A DNA stretch of 64,000 nucleotides, from contig NZ_CP024902.1 in NCBI RefSeq assembly GCF_003330765.1, positions 1 through 64,000 on the forward strand, read 5' to 3'. Position numbers and translations under genes: made by a program. This document shows positions 53,122 to 62,198 of this stretch, one piece after another. Position 1 is the first letter of the stretch. Each line of letters opens with the position of its first letter. Source of the stretch: Burkholderia pyrrocinia (GTDB taxonomy: Bacteria > Pseudomonadota > Gammaproteobacteria > Burkholderiales > Burkholderiaceae). Below the pieces are notes generated by a model that searched no databases, was not told where the DNA came from, and was given only the letters and a program-made list of their open reading frames with translations.

Positions 53122-54489
53122 TCAACGATACGCGGGCAGCCGCACCGTTACGACGACGCCGCGGTTGCCAGGCCTCGGCGCGAGCGTCGCCATGCCGCCG
53201 TGCGCCTGCGCGATCTCACGGACGATCGCAAGGCCGAGGCCCGATCCTTCGGTGTCGCTCGACACGCGATAGAAGCGCTTGAACACGTGCGGGCGCGCCT
53301 CCGCCGGAATGCCCGGGCCGTTGTCGATCACGTCGAGCACCACCGTCTCGCCGTCACGGCGAGCCGCGACCGTCACGCAGCCGCCTCGCTGCGTATAGCG
53401 TACCGCGTTATCGACGAGATTCATCACAAGTGCGCTCAGCAGGCTGTCGCTGCCCGCGACGTCGAGTTGCTCGCCGAGATCCGCACCGAGATCGATGTCG
53501 CGCCGCTGCGCGAGCACGATCTCCTCCTCCAGTACGCTCGACACGACCGCGGCCAGGTCGACGCGGCCGGTCAGGAGCGTCGGCGGCGTCGCCTCCGCAT
53601 GCGCGAGCAGCAGCAGCTTGTCGGTGACGTCGGCCATCTTGCGGCTGCTGCGCTGCATGCTGCCGAGCATCGAGGTCATCTCCGGATCGTCGCGCTCGCG
53701 CTGCATCGCGTACTGGATCTGCGTGTCGAGCACCGCGATCGGCGTACGCAACTGGTGCGCGGCATCGGCGATGAAACGCCGCTGAGTCGCCGTATGCGTA
53801 TTCAGCCGCGCGATGCACTGGTTGATCGCATCGACGATCGGGAGCAATTCGTGTTGCAGCCGTTCCGGACGGATCGGCTCCAGCTCCATCGGGCCGCGGT
53901 CGGCAACGTCGTCCTTCAGCTTGATCAGCGGGCGCAGCTCGAACGTGAGCCCGAGATAGACGAGCACCATCGCCAGCAGCAACATCAGCGACAGTCGCAC
54001 GAGCTGCGGCCGCCACAGCGTGTCGACCATCGCGCCGCGCGAGCGCGTCGTCTTGCCGACGATCACCGTGACAGTCTCGATCTGCCCCTCGTTGTACAGC
54101 TGTCGGTCGTATGCGATCACGCGCAGCGGGATACCGTCGAGCGCGGTGTCAAACAGCACCGGTTGGCCACCATGCCGCGGCGGCGCTTCCAGCGCGGGGT
54201 TGCCGGTGAGCAGCCGGTCGTGGCCGTCGATCACCTTGTAGAACACCGAATCGCGCGACGGCGATTCGAAAATCTCGAGCGCGGCGGGCGGCACGTCGGC
54301 GACAAGATAGCCGTTGCGCCACTCGACGTCCTCGCCGATCGTGCGCGCGGACGCGACGAGTGCGCTGTCCTGCACGAGGTCGGCCGTGCGGCGCGCGGTG
54401 TCGTACGACATCGCGCCCGCGATCAGCACGAACACCGTGAGCGGCAGCAGCAACCACCAGAGCAGCCGCCAGCGCAGGCTGTGCGTCAT
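53122..54489 (-). CDS. Sensor histidine kinase (TctE-like)
   Basis: The 455-residue membrane kinase has two membrane helices (about 8-28 and 163-183) that enclose a periplasmic sensor region of about 135 residues. The phospho-accepting His245 lies in ADAAHQLRTPIAVL. The ATP-binding domain shows LVDNAVRYTQ (N box), DNGPGIP (G1) and GSGLGLAIV (G2). It is of the TctE/QseC type. The gene lies 90 bp behind the ABC permease gene and 13 bp ahead of the response regulator, so transporter and regulator may share a transcript. The ligand is unknown; a carboxylate or sulfonate is plausible from context. Confidence 0.93.
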   Translation of the reverse strand: MTHSLRWRLLWWLLLPLTVFVLIAGAMSYDTARRTADLVQDSALVASARTIGEDVEWRNGYLVADVPPAALEIFESPSRDSVFYKVIDGHDRLLTGNPALEAPPRHGGQPVLFDTALDGIPLRVIAYDRQLYNEGQIETVTVIVGKTTRSRGAMVDTLWRPQLVRLSLMLLLAMVLVYLGLTFELRPLIKLKDDVADRGPMELEPIRPERLQHELLPIVDAINQCIARLNTHTATQRRFIADAAHQLRTPIAVLDTQIQYAMQRERDDPEMTSMLGSMQRSSRKMADVTDKLLLLAHAEATPPTLLTGRVDLAAVVSSVLEEEIVLAQRRDIDLGADLGEQLDVAGSDSLLSALVMNLVDNAVRYTQRGGCVTVAARRDGETVVLDVIDNGPGIPAEARPHVFKRFYRVSSDTEGSGLGLAIVREIAQAHGGMATLAPRPGNRGVVVTVRLPAYR

Positions 54490-54579
54490 CCGTTCTCGCT
54501 CCTTCTCCTCAATGCCGAACCGCGCCGGGGCCGGAAGGCCACAGGCGCGGTCGGGTCCCGCGGGGTTATCGCGCGGCGC

Positions 54580-55437
54580 TCAGAACGCAGCGGGGCGCCA
54601 CTTCAGCAGCCGCTTCTCCAGCCAGGTCAGCAGATAGTCGGCGGCCAGCGCAACCACGGCCAGCACGATCATCGCCGCGAACACGCCGCTCGCGTTGAAC
54701 GCGCCCTGGGCGGTGGAGATTAACAGGCCGATACCCTGCTTGGAACCCAGGAATTCGCCGACGACCGCACCGACCAGCGCGAAGCCGAAGCTCACGTGCA
54801 GGCTCGCGAGAATCCAGCTCAGCGCGGACGGAATCACGACCGAGGTGGTGATCTGCCGGCGCGACGCGCCGAGGATCTGCGCGTTCGCGATCAGGTAGCG
54901 GTCGGCTTCGCGCACGCCCTGGAACGCGTTACCGAACACGACGAAGAACACCATCACGACGGCGAGCGCGATCTTCGACGCCATCCCGAGGCCGAGCGCG
55001 ATCACGAAGATCGAGCCGAGCACCACGCGCGGAATCGAGTTCGCGATCTGGATGTAGAGGCCGAACACATCGGCCATCAGCTTGTTGCGGCCCAGCACGA
55101 TCCCGCAGATCACGCCCGCGACCGAGCCGATCAGGAAGCCGATCGTGGTTTCCTCGAGCGTCACCCAGACCTGCGTGAGCAGCGGGCCCTGCGACGTGCC
55201 GTTCACGAACCAGTCCTGGATCTGATCGAAGATCAGCGACGGCATCGAGAAGAAGAACGGATCGATCCACTTGAGCCGAGCGGCCAGCTCCCAGCCGCCG
55301 AGCGTGAGGACGAGCACGGCGATCCGCAGGCCGATGATCAAATGCCGGCGGCGGCGCAGCCGGGTCTGCGCGGCGCGCTGCTCGTCCTCGAGCGACGTCG
55401 CCGGAATGGCGGTGTTGGGAAGCGTCATGTCGGTCAT
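54580..55437 (-). CDS. ABC transporter permease (SsuC/TauC type)
   Basis: A 285-residue inner-membrane permease of the nitrate/sulfonate/taurine class, with about six helices (first at about 36-52, IGLRIAVLVLTLGGWEL) and the cytoplasmic EAA-like coupling loop READRYLIANAQILGASRRQ (about 186-205) that contacts the ATPase. It forms an operon with the ATPase gene (28 bp upstream) and the binding protein. The N-terminal 30 residues are charged and cytoplasmic. Substrate class follows from family resemblance only. Confidence 0.92.
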   Translation of the reverse strand: MTDMTLPNTAIPATSLEDEQRAAQTRLRRRRHLIIGLRIAVLVLTLGGWELAARLKWIDPFFFSMPSLIFDQIQDWFVNGTSQGPLLTQVWVTLEETTIGFLIGSVAGVICGIVLGRNKLMADVFGLYIQIANSIPRVVLGSIFVIALGLGMASKIALAVVMVFFVVFGNAFQGVREADRYLIANAQILGASRRQITTSVVIPSALSWILASLHVSFGFALVGAVVGEFLGSKQGIGLLISTAQGAFNASGVFAAMIVLAVVALAADYLLTWLEKRLLKWRPAAF

Positions 55438-55465
55438 GCTCCTGTCCTTTGCGTCCTTGCTTGCG

Positions 55466-56263
55466 TCAGCCGATCTGCACTTCTTCGCGCAGGTCGTGCC
55501 AGATGTCCTTGGAAATTTCGATGAAGCGCGGGTCGTAGCGCACTTCCGACGTGATGCGCGGGCGCGGCAGGTCGATCTCGTACACCTGCTTGAGCGTCGC
55601 CGGGCGCGCGGTCAGCACGAACACGCGGTCCGCGAGCGCGACCGCCTCTTCGAGATCGTGCGTGACGAACACGACCGAGCCCTTGTTTGCCGACCAGAGC
55701 TGCAGCAGCTCGTCCTGCATCACCGTGCGGGTCTGCATGTCGAGCGCGGAGAACGGCTCGTCCATCAGCAGGATTTCCGGCTGGTTGATGAAGGTCTGCG
55801 CGAGCGCGACGCGCTTGCGCATCCCGCCCGACAGCTGGTGCGGGTAGTGCTTCGTGAACTTGTCGAGGCCGACCTTGCGGATCCATTCCTCGGCCTGCCC
55901 GTATGCGACGTCCTTCGAGCGGCCGCGGAACAGCGGGCCCGCCGCGACGTTGTCGATCACGTTGCGCCACGGGAACACCGCGTCGGCCTGGAACACGAAG
56001 CCGATGCGCGGATCGATCCCGTCGACGGGGCGGCCCATCACGCGCACCTCGCCGGAGGCAGGCTTGAGCAGCCCGGTGATCAGGTTGAGCGTCGTCGACT
56101 TGCCGCAGCCGGTCGGTCCGACGATCGCGATGAACTCGCCGCGCGCGACGCTCATGGTGAAATCGCGCAACGCGACGGTTGCCTTGCCATCCGGCGAAAT
56201 GAAGCGGCACGACACGTTGCGAAACTCGATCGCCGGTGTGCTCGGTGAAACTGCCTGATTCAT
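55466..56263 (-). CDS. ABC transporter ATPase (SsuB/TauB type)
   Basis: The 265-residue nucleotide-binding subunit starts at ATG 56263 (MNQAVSPST..., AGGAC upstream). Walker A GPTGCGKST is at 49-57, the signature LSGGM at 144-148, Walker B ILLMDEP with Asp168 and Glu169, and the switch His in VTHDLEEAVAL. It powers the adjacent permease. Length and motifs are complete. Confidence 0.95.
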   Translation of the reverse strand: MNQAVSPSTPAIEFRNVSCRFISPDGKATVALRDFTMSVARGEFIAIVGPTGCGKSTTLNLITGLLKPASGEVRVMGRPVDGIDPRIGFVFQADAVFPWRNVIDNVAAGPLFRGRSKDVAYGQAEEWIRKVGLDKFTKHYPHQLSGGMRKRVALAQTFINQPEILLMDEPFSALDMQTRTVMQDELLQLWSANKGSVVFVTHDLEEAVALADRVFVLTARPATLKQVYEIDLPRPRITSEVRYDPRFIEISKDIWHDLREEVQIG

Positions 56264-56370
56264 CGCATTTGTCCTGCGTGTGGGGCGCCGCCGGTCGGGC
56301 GGCACCGTGGCCGGTCAGCCGGGCCGGAACGGGAGCGGCGGGGCGGCGGGATCGTCCGCCGCCGCGGCGC

Positions 56371-57375
56371 TTATTTCGCGGTCACGTACTCGTTGGTGTA
56401 GGTGCGCGACAGGTCGATGTGCTTGCCCTTCACCGACGGGTTGAACGCCGACAGCACCTTCAGCACGGTCGCCGGGCCGTCGGCCGGCATCTTCGCGTCG
56501 GCCGTGAACATCGGCAGCGACGCCTTCAGCGCGCTCACGTACAGCACCTTGTCCTTCTGGTAGTCGGCCGGCATCTTCGCGGCGATGTCCTCGGCGCTGT
56601 GCGTGTGGATGAACTGCATCGTCTTCGCGAACGCGTGCGCGAGCTTGGTCGCCTGCGGCTTGTGCGAATCGACCCAGGCCGACTGTACGTACAGGCTCGC
56701 GGCCGGATAGGTGCCGCCGAGCGCGGCGCGCGTGCCTTCGAGCGTGCGCAGGTCGACCAGCACCTTCGCGTCGCCCATCTTCTCGAGCGCGGACACCGTC
56801 GGCTCGGTCGTCATCCCGGCATCGATCCGGCCCTGCTTGATCGCGGCGATGAAGCTCGCGTCGGCGCCGACCGGCAGCATCGTGTACTGCGTCGACGGCA
56901 CGCCGTGCGCCAGTGCGAGGTATTGCGTGAGGAAGCTGGTCGACGAGCCGAGGCCCGTCACGCCGAGCGTCTTGCCCTTCGAGTCGGCCATCGACTTGAA
57001 GGTCGGCGCGGCCTTGGTCGACACCATCTCGACTTCGCCCGGCACCTGGCCGAACACGGCGATCGCCTTCACGTCCTTGCCCTTGCTCTGCAGGTCGATC
57101 GTGTGGTCGTAGAAGCCGACGACGCCCTGCACGGCGCCCGCGAGCAGCTCGTTCTCGGCGTCGACGCCGGCCGGCTGCGACAGCAGCTCGACGTCGAGCC
57201 CTTCGTCCTTGAAGTAGCCGAGTTCCTGGGTCAGCCGCGCGGGCAGGTAGATCAGCTTCGAGATCCCGCCGACCATGATCGTGATCTTGCCGCCGTCGTC
57301 GGCGAGGGCGGGGTGCGCGGCGAACGCGCAGGTCAGGCTGGCTGCAACGGCGAGGTGGCGCAGGATGGGTCGCAT
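56371..57375 (-). CDS. ABC substrate-binding protein (SsuA/NMT1 type)
   Basis: The 334-residue periplasmic protein has a signal peptide (about 1-25, ending AAHPALA before DDGGKITIMVGG). The NMT1/SsuA-like fold is indicated by the segments LPARLTQELGYFKDEGLDVE and AIKQGRIDAGMTTEPTVSAL, typical of binding proteins for aliphatic sulfonates, nitrate, or pyrimidine precursors. It is the first gene of the importer operon and is followed by ATPase and permease. Which compound it binds cannot be decided from sequence. Confidence 0.92.
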   Translation of the reverse strand: MRPILRHLAVAASLTCAFAAHPALADDGGKITIMVGGISKLIYLPARLTQELGYFKDEGLDVELLSQPAGVDAENELLAGAVQGVVGFYDHTIDLQSKGKDVKAIAVFGQVPGEVEMVSTKAAPTFKSMADSKGKTLGVTGLGSSTSFLTQYLALAHGVPSTQYTMLPVGADASFIAAIKQGRIDAGMTTEPTVSALEKMGDAKVLVDLRTLEGTRAALGGTYPAASLYVQSAWVDSHKPQATKLAHAFAKTMQFIHTHSAEDIAAKMPADYQKDKVLYVSALKASLPMFTADAKMPADGPATVLKVLSAFNPSVKGKHIDLSRTYTNEYVTAK

Positions 57376-57537
57376 CGGGTTGTCTCCGTTCGTTATCGGT
57401 GTGGCGCGATGCTTTGTGCATCGTTGCGACGAGTATAGGGAGGTGAAACCTTCTGCAACCTTTCGCGGATCGGCGATTCCTTTAGGGGTTTTCCAGCAAC
57501 GAGGGGCCGGAACAGCGGCGCACGGGGCCGGATGCGG

Positions 57538-58320
57538 CTACCGCCAGCCGATCAGCACGCGCCCCATCGCATCGAGCCCCATGTCGAACAGGTGCGACAC
57601 GAACGGCACGAGGTTCGGCACCATCAGTTGCACGAGCAACAGCCCGACCAGCATCGTGACCGGAAAGCCGACCTGGAACACGCCGATCTGCGGCGCGGCG
57701 CGGTTCAGGATGCCGAGCGCGAGGTTCGCGATCAGCAGCGCCGCGACCACCGGCAGCGCGAGCAGCAGCCCCATTTCGATCACGGTCGCGCCGAACGCGG
57801 CGAGCGTGCGCCAGCCGGGCGCATGCAGCAGGTCGGCCGACACCGGCAGCGACTGGAACGACGCGGCGAGCGCGGCGAACACCTGCAGGTGGCCGTCCAC
57901 CGCGAGGAACGCGAGCATCGCGACCGCGTTCAGGAAGCGGCCCATCACGGGCGTCGCGCCGCTCGTGTGCGGATCGAAGAAGGTGGCGAAGCCGAGGCCC
58001 ATCGACAGCCCGATGAAGTCGCCGGCCGCCTCGACGGCCGCGAACACGATCTGCATCGTGAAGCCCATCGCGACACCGATCAGGAACTGCGTGACGACGA
58101 TCCAGATGCCCTGCGCGGAGAACACGGTGACGTCCGGCATCGCTCCGAGCGTCGGCGCGACAACCAGCGCCATGAACGCGGCGAGGCCGATCTTCACGCG
58201 CACGGGCACCGCCGCGTGGCCCACGACGGGCGCGGTCGCGACGAGCGCGAGCATCCGCACGAACGGCCACAGGAAGGCGGTGAGCCAGCCGTTGAGCTGC
58301 GCGTAGGTAACCGAGAACAT
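57538..58320 (-). CDS. fliR: Flagellar export apparatus protein FliR
   Basis: FliR is part of the FliPQR core of the flagellar type III export gate. From ATG 58320 (MFSVTYAQLNGWLTAFLWPF) it has 260 residues with about six hydrophobic segments, including the conserved LNRAAPQIGVFQVGFPVTML region (about 206-225). A longer open frame upstream overlaps fliQ and is not used. It is the last gene of the fliLMNOPQR operon here. Length and sequence are normal. Confidence 0.95.
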   Translation of the reverse strand: MFSVTYAQLNGWLTAFLWPFVRMLALVATAPVVGHAAVPVRVKIGLAAFMALVVAPTLGAMPDVTVFSAQGIWIVVTQFLIGVAMGFTMQIVFAAVEAAGDFIGLSMGLGFATFFDPHTSGATPVMGRFLNAVAMLAFLAVDGHLQVFAALAASFQSLPVSADLLHAPGWRTLAAFGATVIEMGLLLALPVVAALLIANLALGILNRAAPQIGVFQVGFPVTMLVGLLLVQLMVPNLVPFVSHLFDMGLDAMGRVLIGWR

Positions 58321-58343
58321 CGCCGCCGGGTGTCGCGCGCGGC

Positions 58344-58616
58344 TCAGCCGGCGCCGAGCGTCGCGACGTGCAGCAGCGTTTGCCGCAGGTAGTCGAGCAT
58401 CGTCGTCAGCATCCACGGGCCGGCGATCACGAGCGTCGCGGCGACCGCGAGCAGCTTCGGGATGAACGACAGCGTTGCCTCGTTGATCTGCGTCGCCGCC
58501 TGGAACAGGCTCACGACCAGGCCGACCGCGAGCGCGACCAGCAGCAGCGGGGCGGCGAGCAGCAGGCCGACCATCATCGCCTGGTGCGCGAGGGTCATCA
58601 CTTGTTCGGGCGTCAT
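58344..58616 (-). CDS. fliQ: Flagellar export apparatus protein FliQ
   Basis: The 90-residue FliQ has two membrane helices forming a hairpin (about 15-38 and 50-74) and the family opening TPEQVMTLAHQAM. It packs around FliP in the export gate. It lies between fliP and fliR on the minus strand with short gaps (19 and 23 bp), as in the standard operon. Confidence 0.96.
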   Translation of the reverse strand: MTPEQVMTLAHQAMMVGLLLAAPLLLVALAVGLVVSLFQAATQINEATLSFIPKLLAVAATLVIAGPWMLTTMLDYLRQTLLHVATLGAG

Positions 58617-58635
58617 TGCGCGATTCCTCCGCCGC

Positions 58636-59397
58636 TTACGTGAAGCTCTGCGCGAGCGAGCCGATCAGCAACTGCCAGCCGTCGACCAGCACGAACAGCA
58701 TCAGCTTGAACGGCAGCGACACGGTGGACGGCGACACCATCATCATCCCCATCGACATCAGCACGCTCGCGACGACCATGTCGACGATCAGGAACGGGAT
58801 GAATACCGTGAAGCCGATCTGGAAGCCGGTCTTCAGCTCGCTCGTGACGAACGCGGGCACCAGCAGCGACAGCGGCACGTCCTCGGGGCCCTGCATCGGC
58901 GCGGCCTTCGAGATCTTCGCGAACAGCGCGAGATCGGTCTCGCGGGTCTGCTTCAGCATGAAGGTCTTGAACGGCGCGACGCCGCGCTGCACGGCCTGCT
59001 CCATCGGCATCGTACCGTCGGAGAACGGCTTGTAGCCGTCGTTGTAGGCCTTGTCGAGCACCGGCGACATCACGAAGAAGGTCAGGAACATCGCCAGGCC
59101 GACGAGCACCTGGTTCGGCGGCGTCGTCGCGGTGCCGAGCGCCTGGCGCAGCAGCGACAGCACGATGATGATGCGCGTGAAGCTCGTCATCATCAACAGC
59201 ATCGCCGGCAGGAACGACAGCATCGTGAGCAGCAGCATCGTCTGCACGCTCAGCGAATAGGTGGTGCCGCCATGCGGGCCCGGACTCGCGTTGAACGCGG
59301 GCAGGCCGTTCGCCTGCGCGCACGCGAGCGCGGGGGCGAGACAGAGGATCAGCGCGGGCGCGAAGCGCGCCGCGCGACGCAGGAATTCGTGTTTCAT
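58636..59397 (-). CDS. fliP: Flagellar export apparatus protein FliP
   Basis: The 253-residue FliP has a cleavable signal peptide (ending ACAQANGLP), four membrane helices and a large periplasmic loop. Family hallmarks include [19 protein letters not shown] (about 71-89), [17 protein letters not shown], and the C-terminal [19 protein letters not shown]. Five FliP subunits form the gate core with FliQ and FliR. It starts 36 bp after fliO ends. Confidence 0.96.
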   Translation of the reverse strand: MKHEFLRRAARFAPALILCLAPALACAQANGLPAFNASPGPHGGTTYSLSVQTMLLLTMLSFLPAMLLMMTSFTRIIIVLSLLRQALGTATTPPNQVLVGLAMFLTFFVMSPVLDKAYNDGYKPFSDGTMPMEQAVQRGVAPFKTFMLKQTRETDLALFAKISKAAPMQGPEDVPLSLLVPAFVTSELKTGFQIGFTVFIPFLIVDMVVASVLMSMGMMMVSPSTVSLPFKLMLFVLVDGWQLLIGSLAQSFT

Positions 59398-59433
59398 CGG
59401 AATGCGGAAACGGAAAGAGGGCGCGGCGCCATG

Positions 59434-59979
59434 TCAGCGGTCCTTGCCGCGGCCGAGGCGCTTCGCGGCTTCGCCCGCGAGCGCGTCGCGAAACCGCGAG
59501 CCGAACGTGCCCGGCAGGCCGCCTTCGGACGGTGCGGCGCCGGCCGAAGCCGATGCCGCCGTCGGGCCGGCCGGCAGCGTATGCAGCAGCCGCACGTTGC
59601 CCGGCGCGACGCCGAGCACGAGCCAGGTATCGCCGATCTCGACGAGCGTCGCGCTTTCCTTCGCGCCGACCGCGACGCTCGACACGACCTTCAGCGGGCC
59701 GCCGCGCCGCGCGGGCTGGAAGCCGAAGCGGCGCGCGAGCCACGCGCACGCGAAGACGAGACCGATCACGACCGCGAGCCCGACGAGCGTCTGCAGCACC
59801 GCGCCGATGCCGAGCGACGGCGCGGCCGAACCGACCATCACGCTCGACGCGATCGAACCGGCATGGTTTACCGCGTTCATGTCGGCGGCGCCGGCCGGCG
59901 CGCACGCGAGCGCAGCGGCGACGGCAAGCGCCGCCGCGATCGCGATGCGCACGCGGCGGCCGCGCTTCGCGACGTTCAT
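59434..59979 (-). CDS. fliO: Flagellar protein FliO
   Basis: The 181-residue FliO has an N-terminal signal-like segment (about 10-32), one main membrane helix (about 59-82, AVLQTLVGLAVVIGLVFACA) and a cytoplasmic domain with the family pattern LKVVSSVAVGAKESATLVEI and WLVLGVAPGNVRLLH. FliO acts as a chaperone for FliP assembly. The gene overlaps fliN by 4 bp (59976-59979). A low-complexity Ala/Pro/Ser tail is typical of Burkholderia copies. Confidence 0.93.
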   Translation of the reverse strand: MNVAKRGRRVRIAIAAALAVAAALACAPAGAADMNAVNHAGSIASSVMVGSAAPSLGIGAVLQTLVGLAVVIGLVFACAWLARRFGFQPARRGGPLKVVSSVAVGAKESATLVEIGDTWLVLGVAPGNVRLLHTLPAGPTAASASAGAAPSEGGLPGTFGSRFRDALAGEAAKRLGRGKDR

Positions 59980-60467
59980 CGATTCAGCTTCCGGATGCGT
60001 TCGGCCGGCGTGATGATGTCGGTCAGGCGGATGCCGAACTTGTCGTTGACGACCACGACCTCGCCCTGCGCGATCAGGCAGCCGTTCACGAGCACGTCCA
60101 TCGGCTCGCCGGCGAGGCCGTCGAGCTCGACCACCGAACCCTGCGCGAGCTGCAGCAGGTTGCGGATCGCGATCTTCGTGCGGCCGAGTTCCACGGTCAT
60201 CTTGACCGGGATGTCGAGGATCATCTCGATGTCGTTGTGCGTCGAGCTCGCCGCGGCCTTCGACAGCGGCTGGAACACGCCGGCGCCCGTCGCGCCCGCC
60301 TGCACCGGCTGCTGGTTCTGCTCGGCGAGCGCGGCGGCCCAGTCGTCGATGCCCGGATCTTCTTCCGCCGCGGCCGGTGCCGCGTGAGCGGCGGCGGCCG
60401 AAGCCGCGAGGGCCGCATCGGCCATCGCTTGCATGTCGTCCTCGGGCGTCTGGTTCAGCTCACTCAT
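59976..60467 (-). CDS. fliN: Flagellar motor switch protein FliN
   Basis: From ATG 60467 (MSELNQTPED, AAGGAAGG upstream) the protein has 163 residues. A GTG two codons earlier is possible but the ribosome binding site favours the ATG. The first 75 residues are an Ala-rich linker; the C-terminal SpoA domain (about 80-160) contains IPVKMTVELGRTKIAIRNLL and the conserved DVLVNGCLIAQGEVVVVNDK. It forms the C-ring with FliM and takes part in switching and cargo docking. It overlaps the 3' end of fliM. Confidence 0.95.
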   Translation of the reverse strand: MSELNQTPEDDMQAMADAALAASAAAAHAAPAAAEEDPGIDDWAAALAEQNQQPVQAGATGAGVFQPLSKAAASSTHNDIEMILDIPVKMTVELGRTKIAIRNLLQLAQGSVVELDGLAGEPMDVLVNGCLIAQGEVVVVNDKFGIRLTDIITPAERIRKLNR

Positions 60468-61458
60468 ATCCACCTTCCTTCATCGTATCGCTCGCGCTGA
60501 TCATCTTCTGCACGCGCAACGCATATTGACCATTGAAAATGCCGTAGCCGCATTCCATCACCGGCACGCCGTCGACCTTCGCGGTGATCGAGTCGGCGAT
60601 CTCCAGCGGCAGCACGTCGCCCGTGCGCAGGTTCAGGATCTTCTCGAAGGTCGACGAGATCTCGGCAAGATCCGCGCTCAGCTCGACCTCGGCGGCCTGT
60701 ACCTGCTGCGACAGCACGCGCACCCAGCGGCGGTCGACTTCGAGCGCCTCGCCCTGGATCGGCGAACTGAGCACGTCGCGGATCGGCTCGATCATCGAGT
60801 ACGGCATGCAGATGTGCAGCGTGCCGCCCGTCGGCCCGAACTCGATCGAGAACTGCGTGACGATCACGATCTCGTTCGGCGTTGCGACGTTCGCGAACTG
60901 CGTGTGCATCTCCGAGCGCACGAATTCGAACTGCAGCGGCCGCACGCTCTTCCACGCGGTCGCGTAGTGCTCGAACACGAGGTTCAGCAGCTTGCCGATG
61001 ATCCGCTGCTCGGTGGCCGTGAAATCGCGGCCCTCGACGCGCGTGTGAAAGCGCCCGTCGCCGCCGAACAGGTTGTCGACGACGAAGAACACGAGGTTCG
61101 GGTCGAACACGAACAGCGACGTGCCGCGCAGCGGCTTCACGTGCACCAGGTTCAGGTTCGTCGGGATCGGCAGGTTGCGGGTGAACTCGCTGTACTTCTG
61201 CACCTTCACCTGGCTGACGGAGATTTCCGCGGTGCGCCGCATGAAGTTGAAGATGCCGATCCGCAGCAATCGCGCGAAGCGGTCGTTGATGATCTCGAGG
61301 CCGGGCATCCGGCCGCGGACGATCCGCTCCTGCGTCGCGATGTTGTAGGGACGGACGCCCGATGTGTCGCGCTGCTCGTCGACTGCATCGGTTTCGCCCG
61401 TGACGCCCTTGAGGAGGGCATCGACCTCCTCCTGCGACATGAATTCTTCGTGGCCCAT
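60460..61458 (-). CDS. fliM: Flagellar motor switch protein FliM
   Basis: The 332-residue FliM has the N-terminal CheY-binding motif with the conserved LSQEEVDALL-type sequence (here MSQEEVDALLKGVTG, about 7-21), a middle CheC-like domain with IPTNLNLVHVKPLRGTSL and LFGGDGR, and a C-terminal SpoA domain with LRTGDVLPLEI near 275. It links CheY-P to rotor switching. The end overlaps the fliN start by 8 bp. Nothing is unusual. Confidence 0.97.
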   Translation of the reverse strand: MGHEEFMSQEEVDALLKGVTGETDAVDEQRDTSGVRPYNIATQERIVRGRMPGLEIINDRFARLLRIGIFNFMRRTAEISVSQVKVQKYSEFTRNLPIPTNLNLVHVKPLRGTSLFVFDPNLVFFVVDNLFGGDGRFHTRVEGRDFTATEQRIIGKLLNLVFEHYATAWKSVRPLQFEFVRSEMHTQFANVATPNEIVIVTQFSIEFGPTGGTLHICMPYSMIEPIRDVLSSPIQGEALEVDRRWVRVLSQQVQAAEVELSADLAEISSTFEKILNLRTGDVLPLEIADSITAKVDGVPVMECGYGIFNGQYALRVQKMISASDTMKEGGYE

Positions 61459-61480
61459 CCCCGCTCCTTTCGCGGCCGCG

Positions 61481-61984
61481 TTACTGGACGACGAATTCGG
61501 TAAACAGCACGTCGTCGACCTTCGCGCGCTGGTTGCCCGGCTGCGTCGGCTGCTCGATCAGGTCCCGCAGTTCCTTCGCGAGCGAACGTTTGCCGTCCGG
61601 CGTCGCGAGATCCTCGGGATGCTTGTTCGACAGCGCGAGCAGGATCCGGCTGCGGATCTCCGGCATCCGCGCGGTCAGTTGCTCCTGCGCCTTCGGGTCG
61701 GTGAGCTTCAGCGACAGGCCGACGCGCAGGTAGTGCTGCGCGCCGTCGTCCGACTGCAGGTTCACGGTCAGCGGGTCGAGCGGGAAGAACACCGGTGCGG
61801 CGAGCGGCGCCGGCTCGGCGGGCGCGCTCGCATGGCCGACGCCTTCCTTGCTCAGGAACACGTACATGCCGCCGGCTGCGGCGGCGGCCGCGCCCAGCGC
61901 GATGACGGCGATGAGCGCGATGCGCTTGAACTTGCCGGACGAAGCCGGCTTGTCGGCGGTCGGGTTTGCGGTCGTGGAGGCCAT
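61481..61984 (-). CDS. fliL: Flagellar basal-body protein FliL
   Basis: From ATG 61984 the 167-residue FliL has one membrane helix (about 21-45, RIALIAVIALGAAAAAAGGM) and a periplasmic stomatin-like domain with YLRVGLSLKLTDPKAQEQL and the C-terminal DDVLFTEFVVQ typical of the family. It supports stator function around the rotor. A longer frame to 62017 exists but the extra residues (MHATRHHARIH) look untranslated. It heads the operon fliLMNOPQR, so the operon promoter should lie within 61985-62150. Confidence 0.95.
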   Translation of the reverse strand: MASTTANPTADKPASSGKFKRIALIAVIALGAAAAAAGGMYVFLSKEGVGHASAPAEPAPLAAPVFFPLDPLTVNLQSDDGAQHYLRVGLSLKLTDPKAQEQLTARMPEIRSRILLALSNKHPEDLATPDGKRSLAKELRDLIEQPTQPGNQRAKVDDVLFTEFVVQ

Positions 61985-62149
61985 GTGAATGCGTGCGTGA
62001 TGTCTCGTAGCATGCATTGTTCGGCATCCGGGCCGAGCCCGATGGGCGGAAAAGAGGGGGGATTTGCGGCTATCTCAGCCGATTGTCGGCCGGCGCGGCC
62101 CGATGCAGGGTGGGGGCAGCGGCGGAAAGCGGTTGTTCGGGGCGCGGCC

Positions 62150-62190
62150 GGGGCGGCCCGGCACGCCCGGCGGGCGTCGGCCGCCCCGGC
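62150..62190 (-). terminator. GC-rich hairpin after cidB-like gene
   Basis: GGGGCGGCC and GGCCGCCCC form a long stem about 10 bp behind the stop of the cidB-like gene. No T-run follows, so it may be a pause or rho-assisted site rather than a classic terminator. Confidence 0.45.
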
Positions 62191-62198
62191 GCGGGCCG

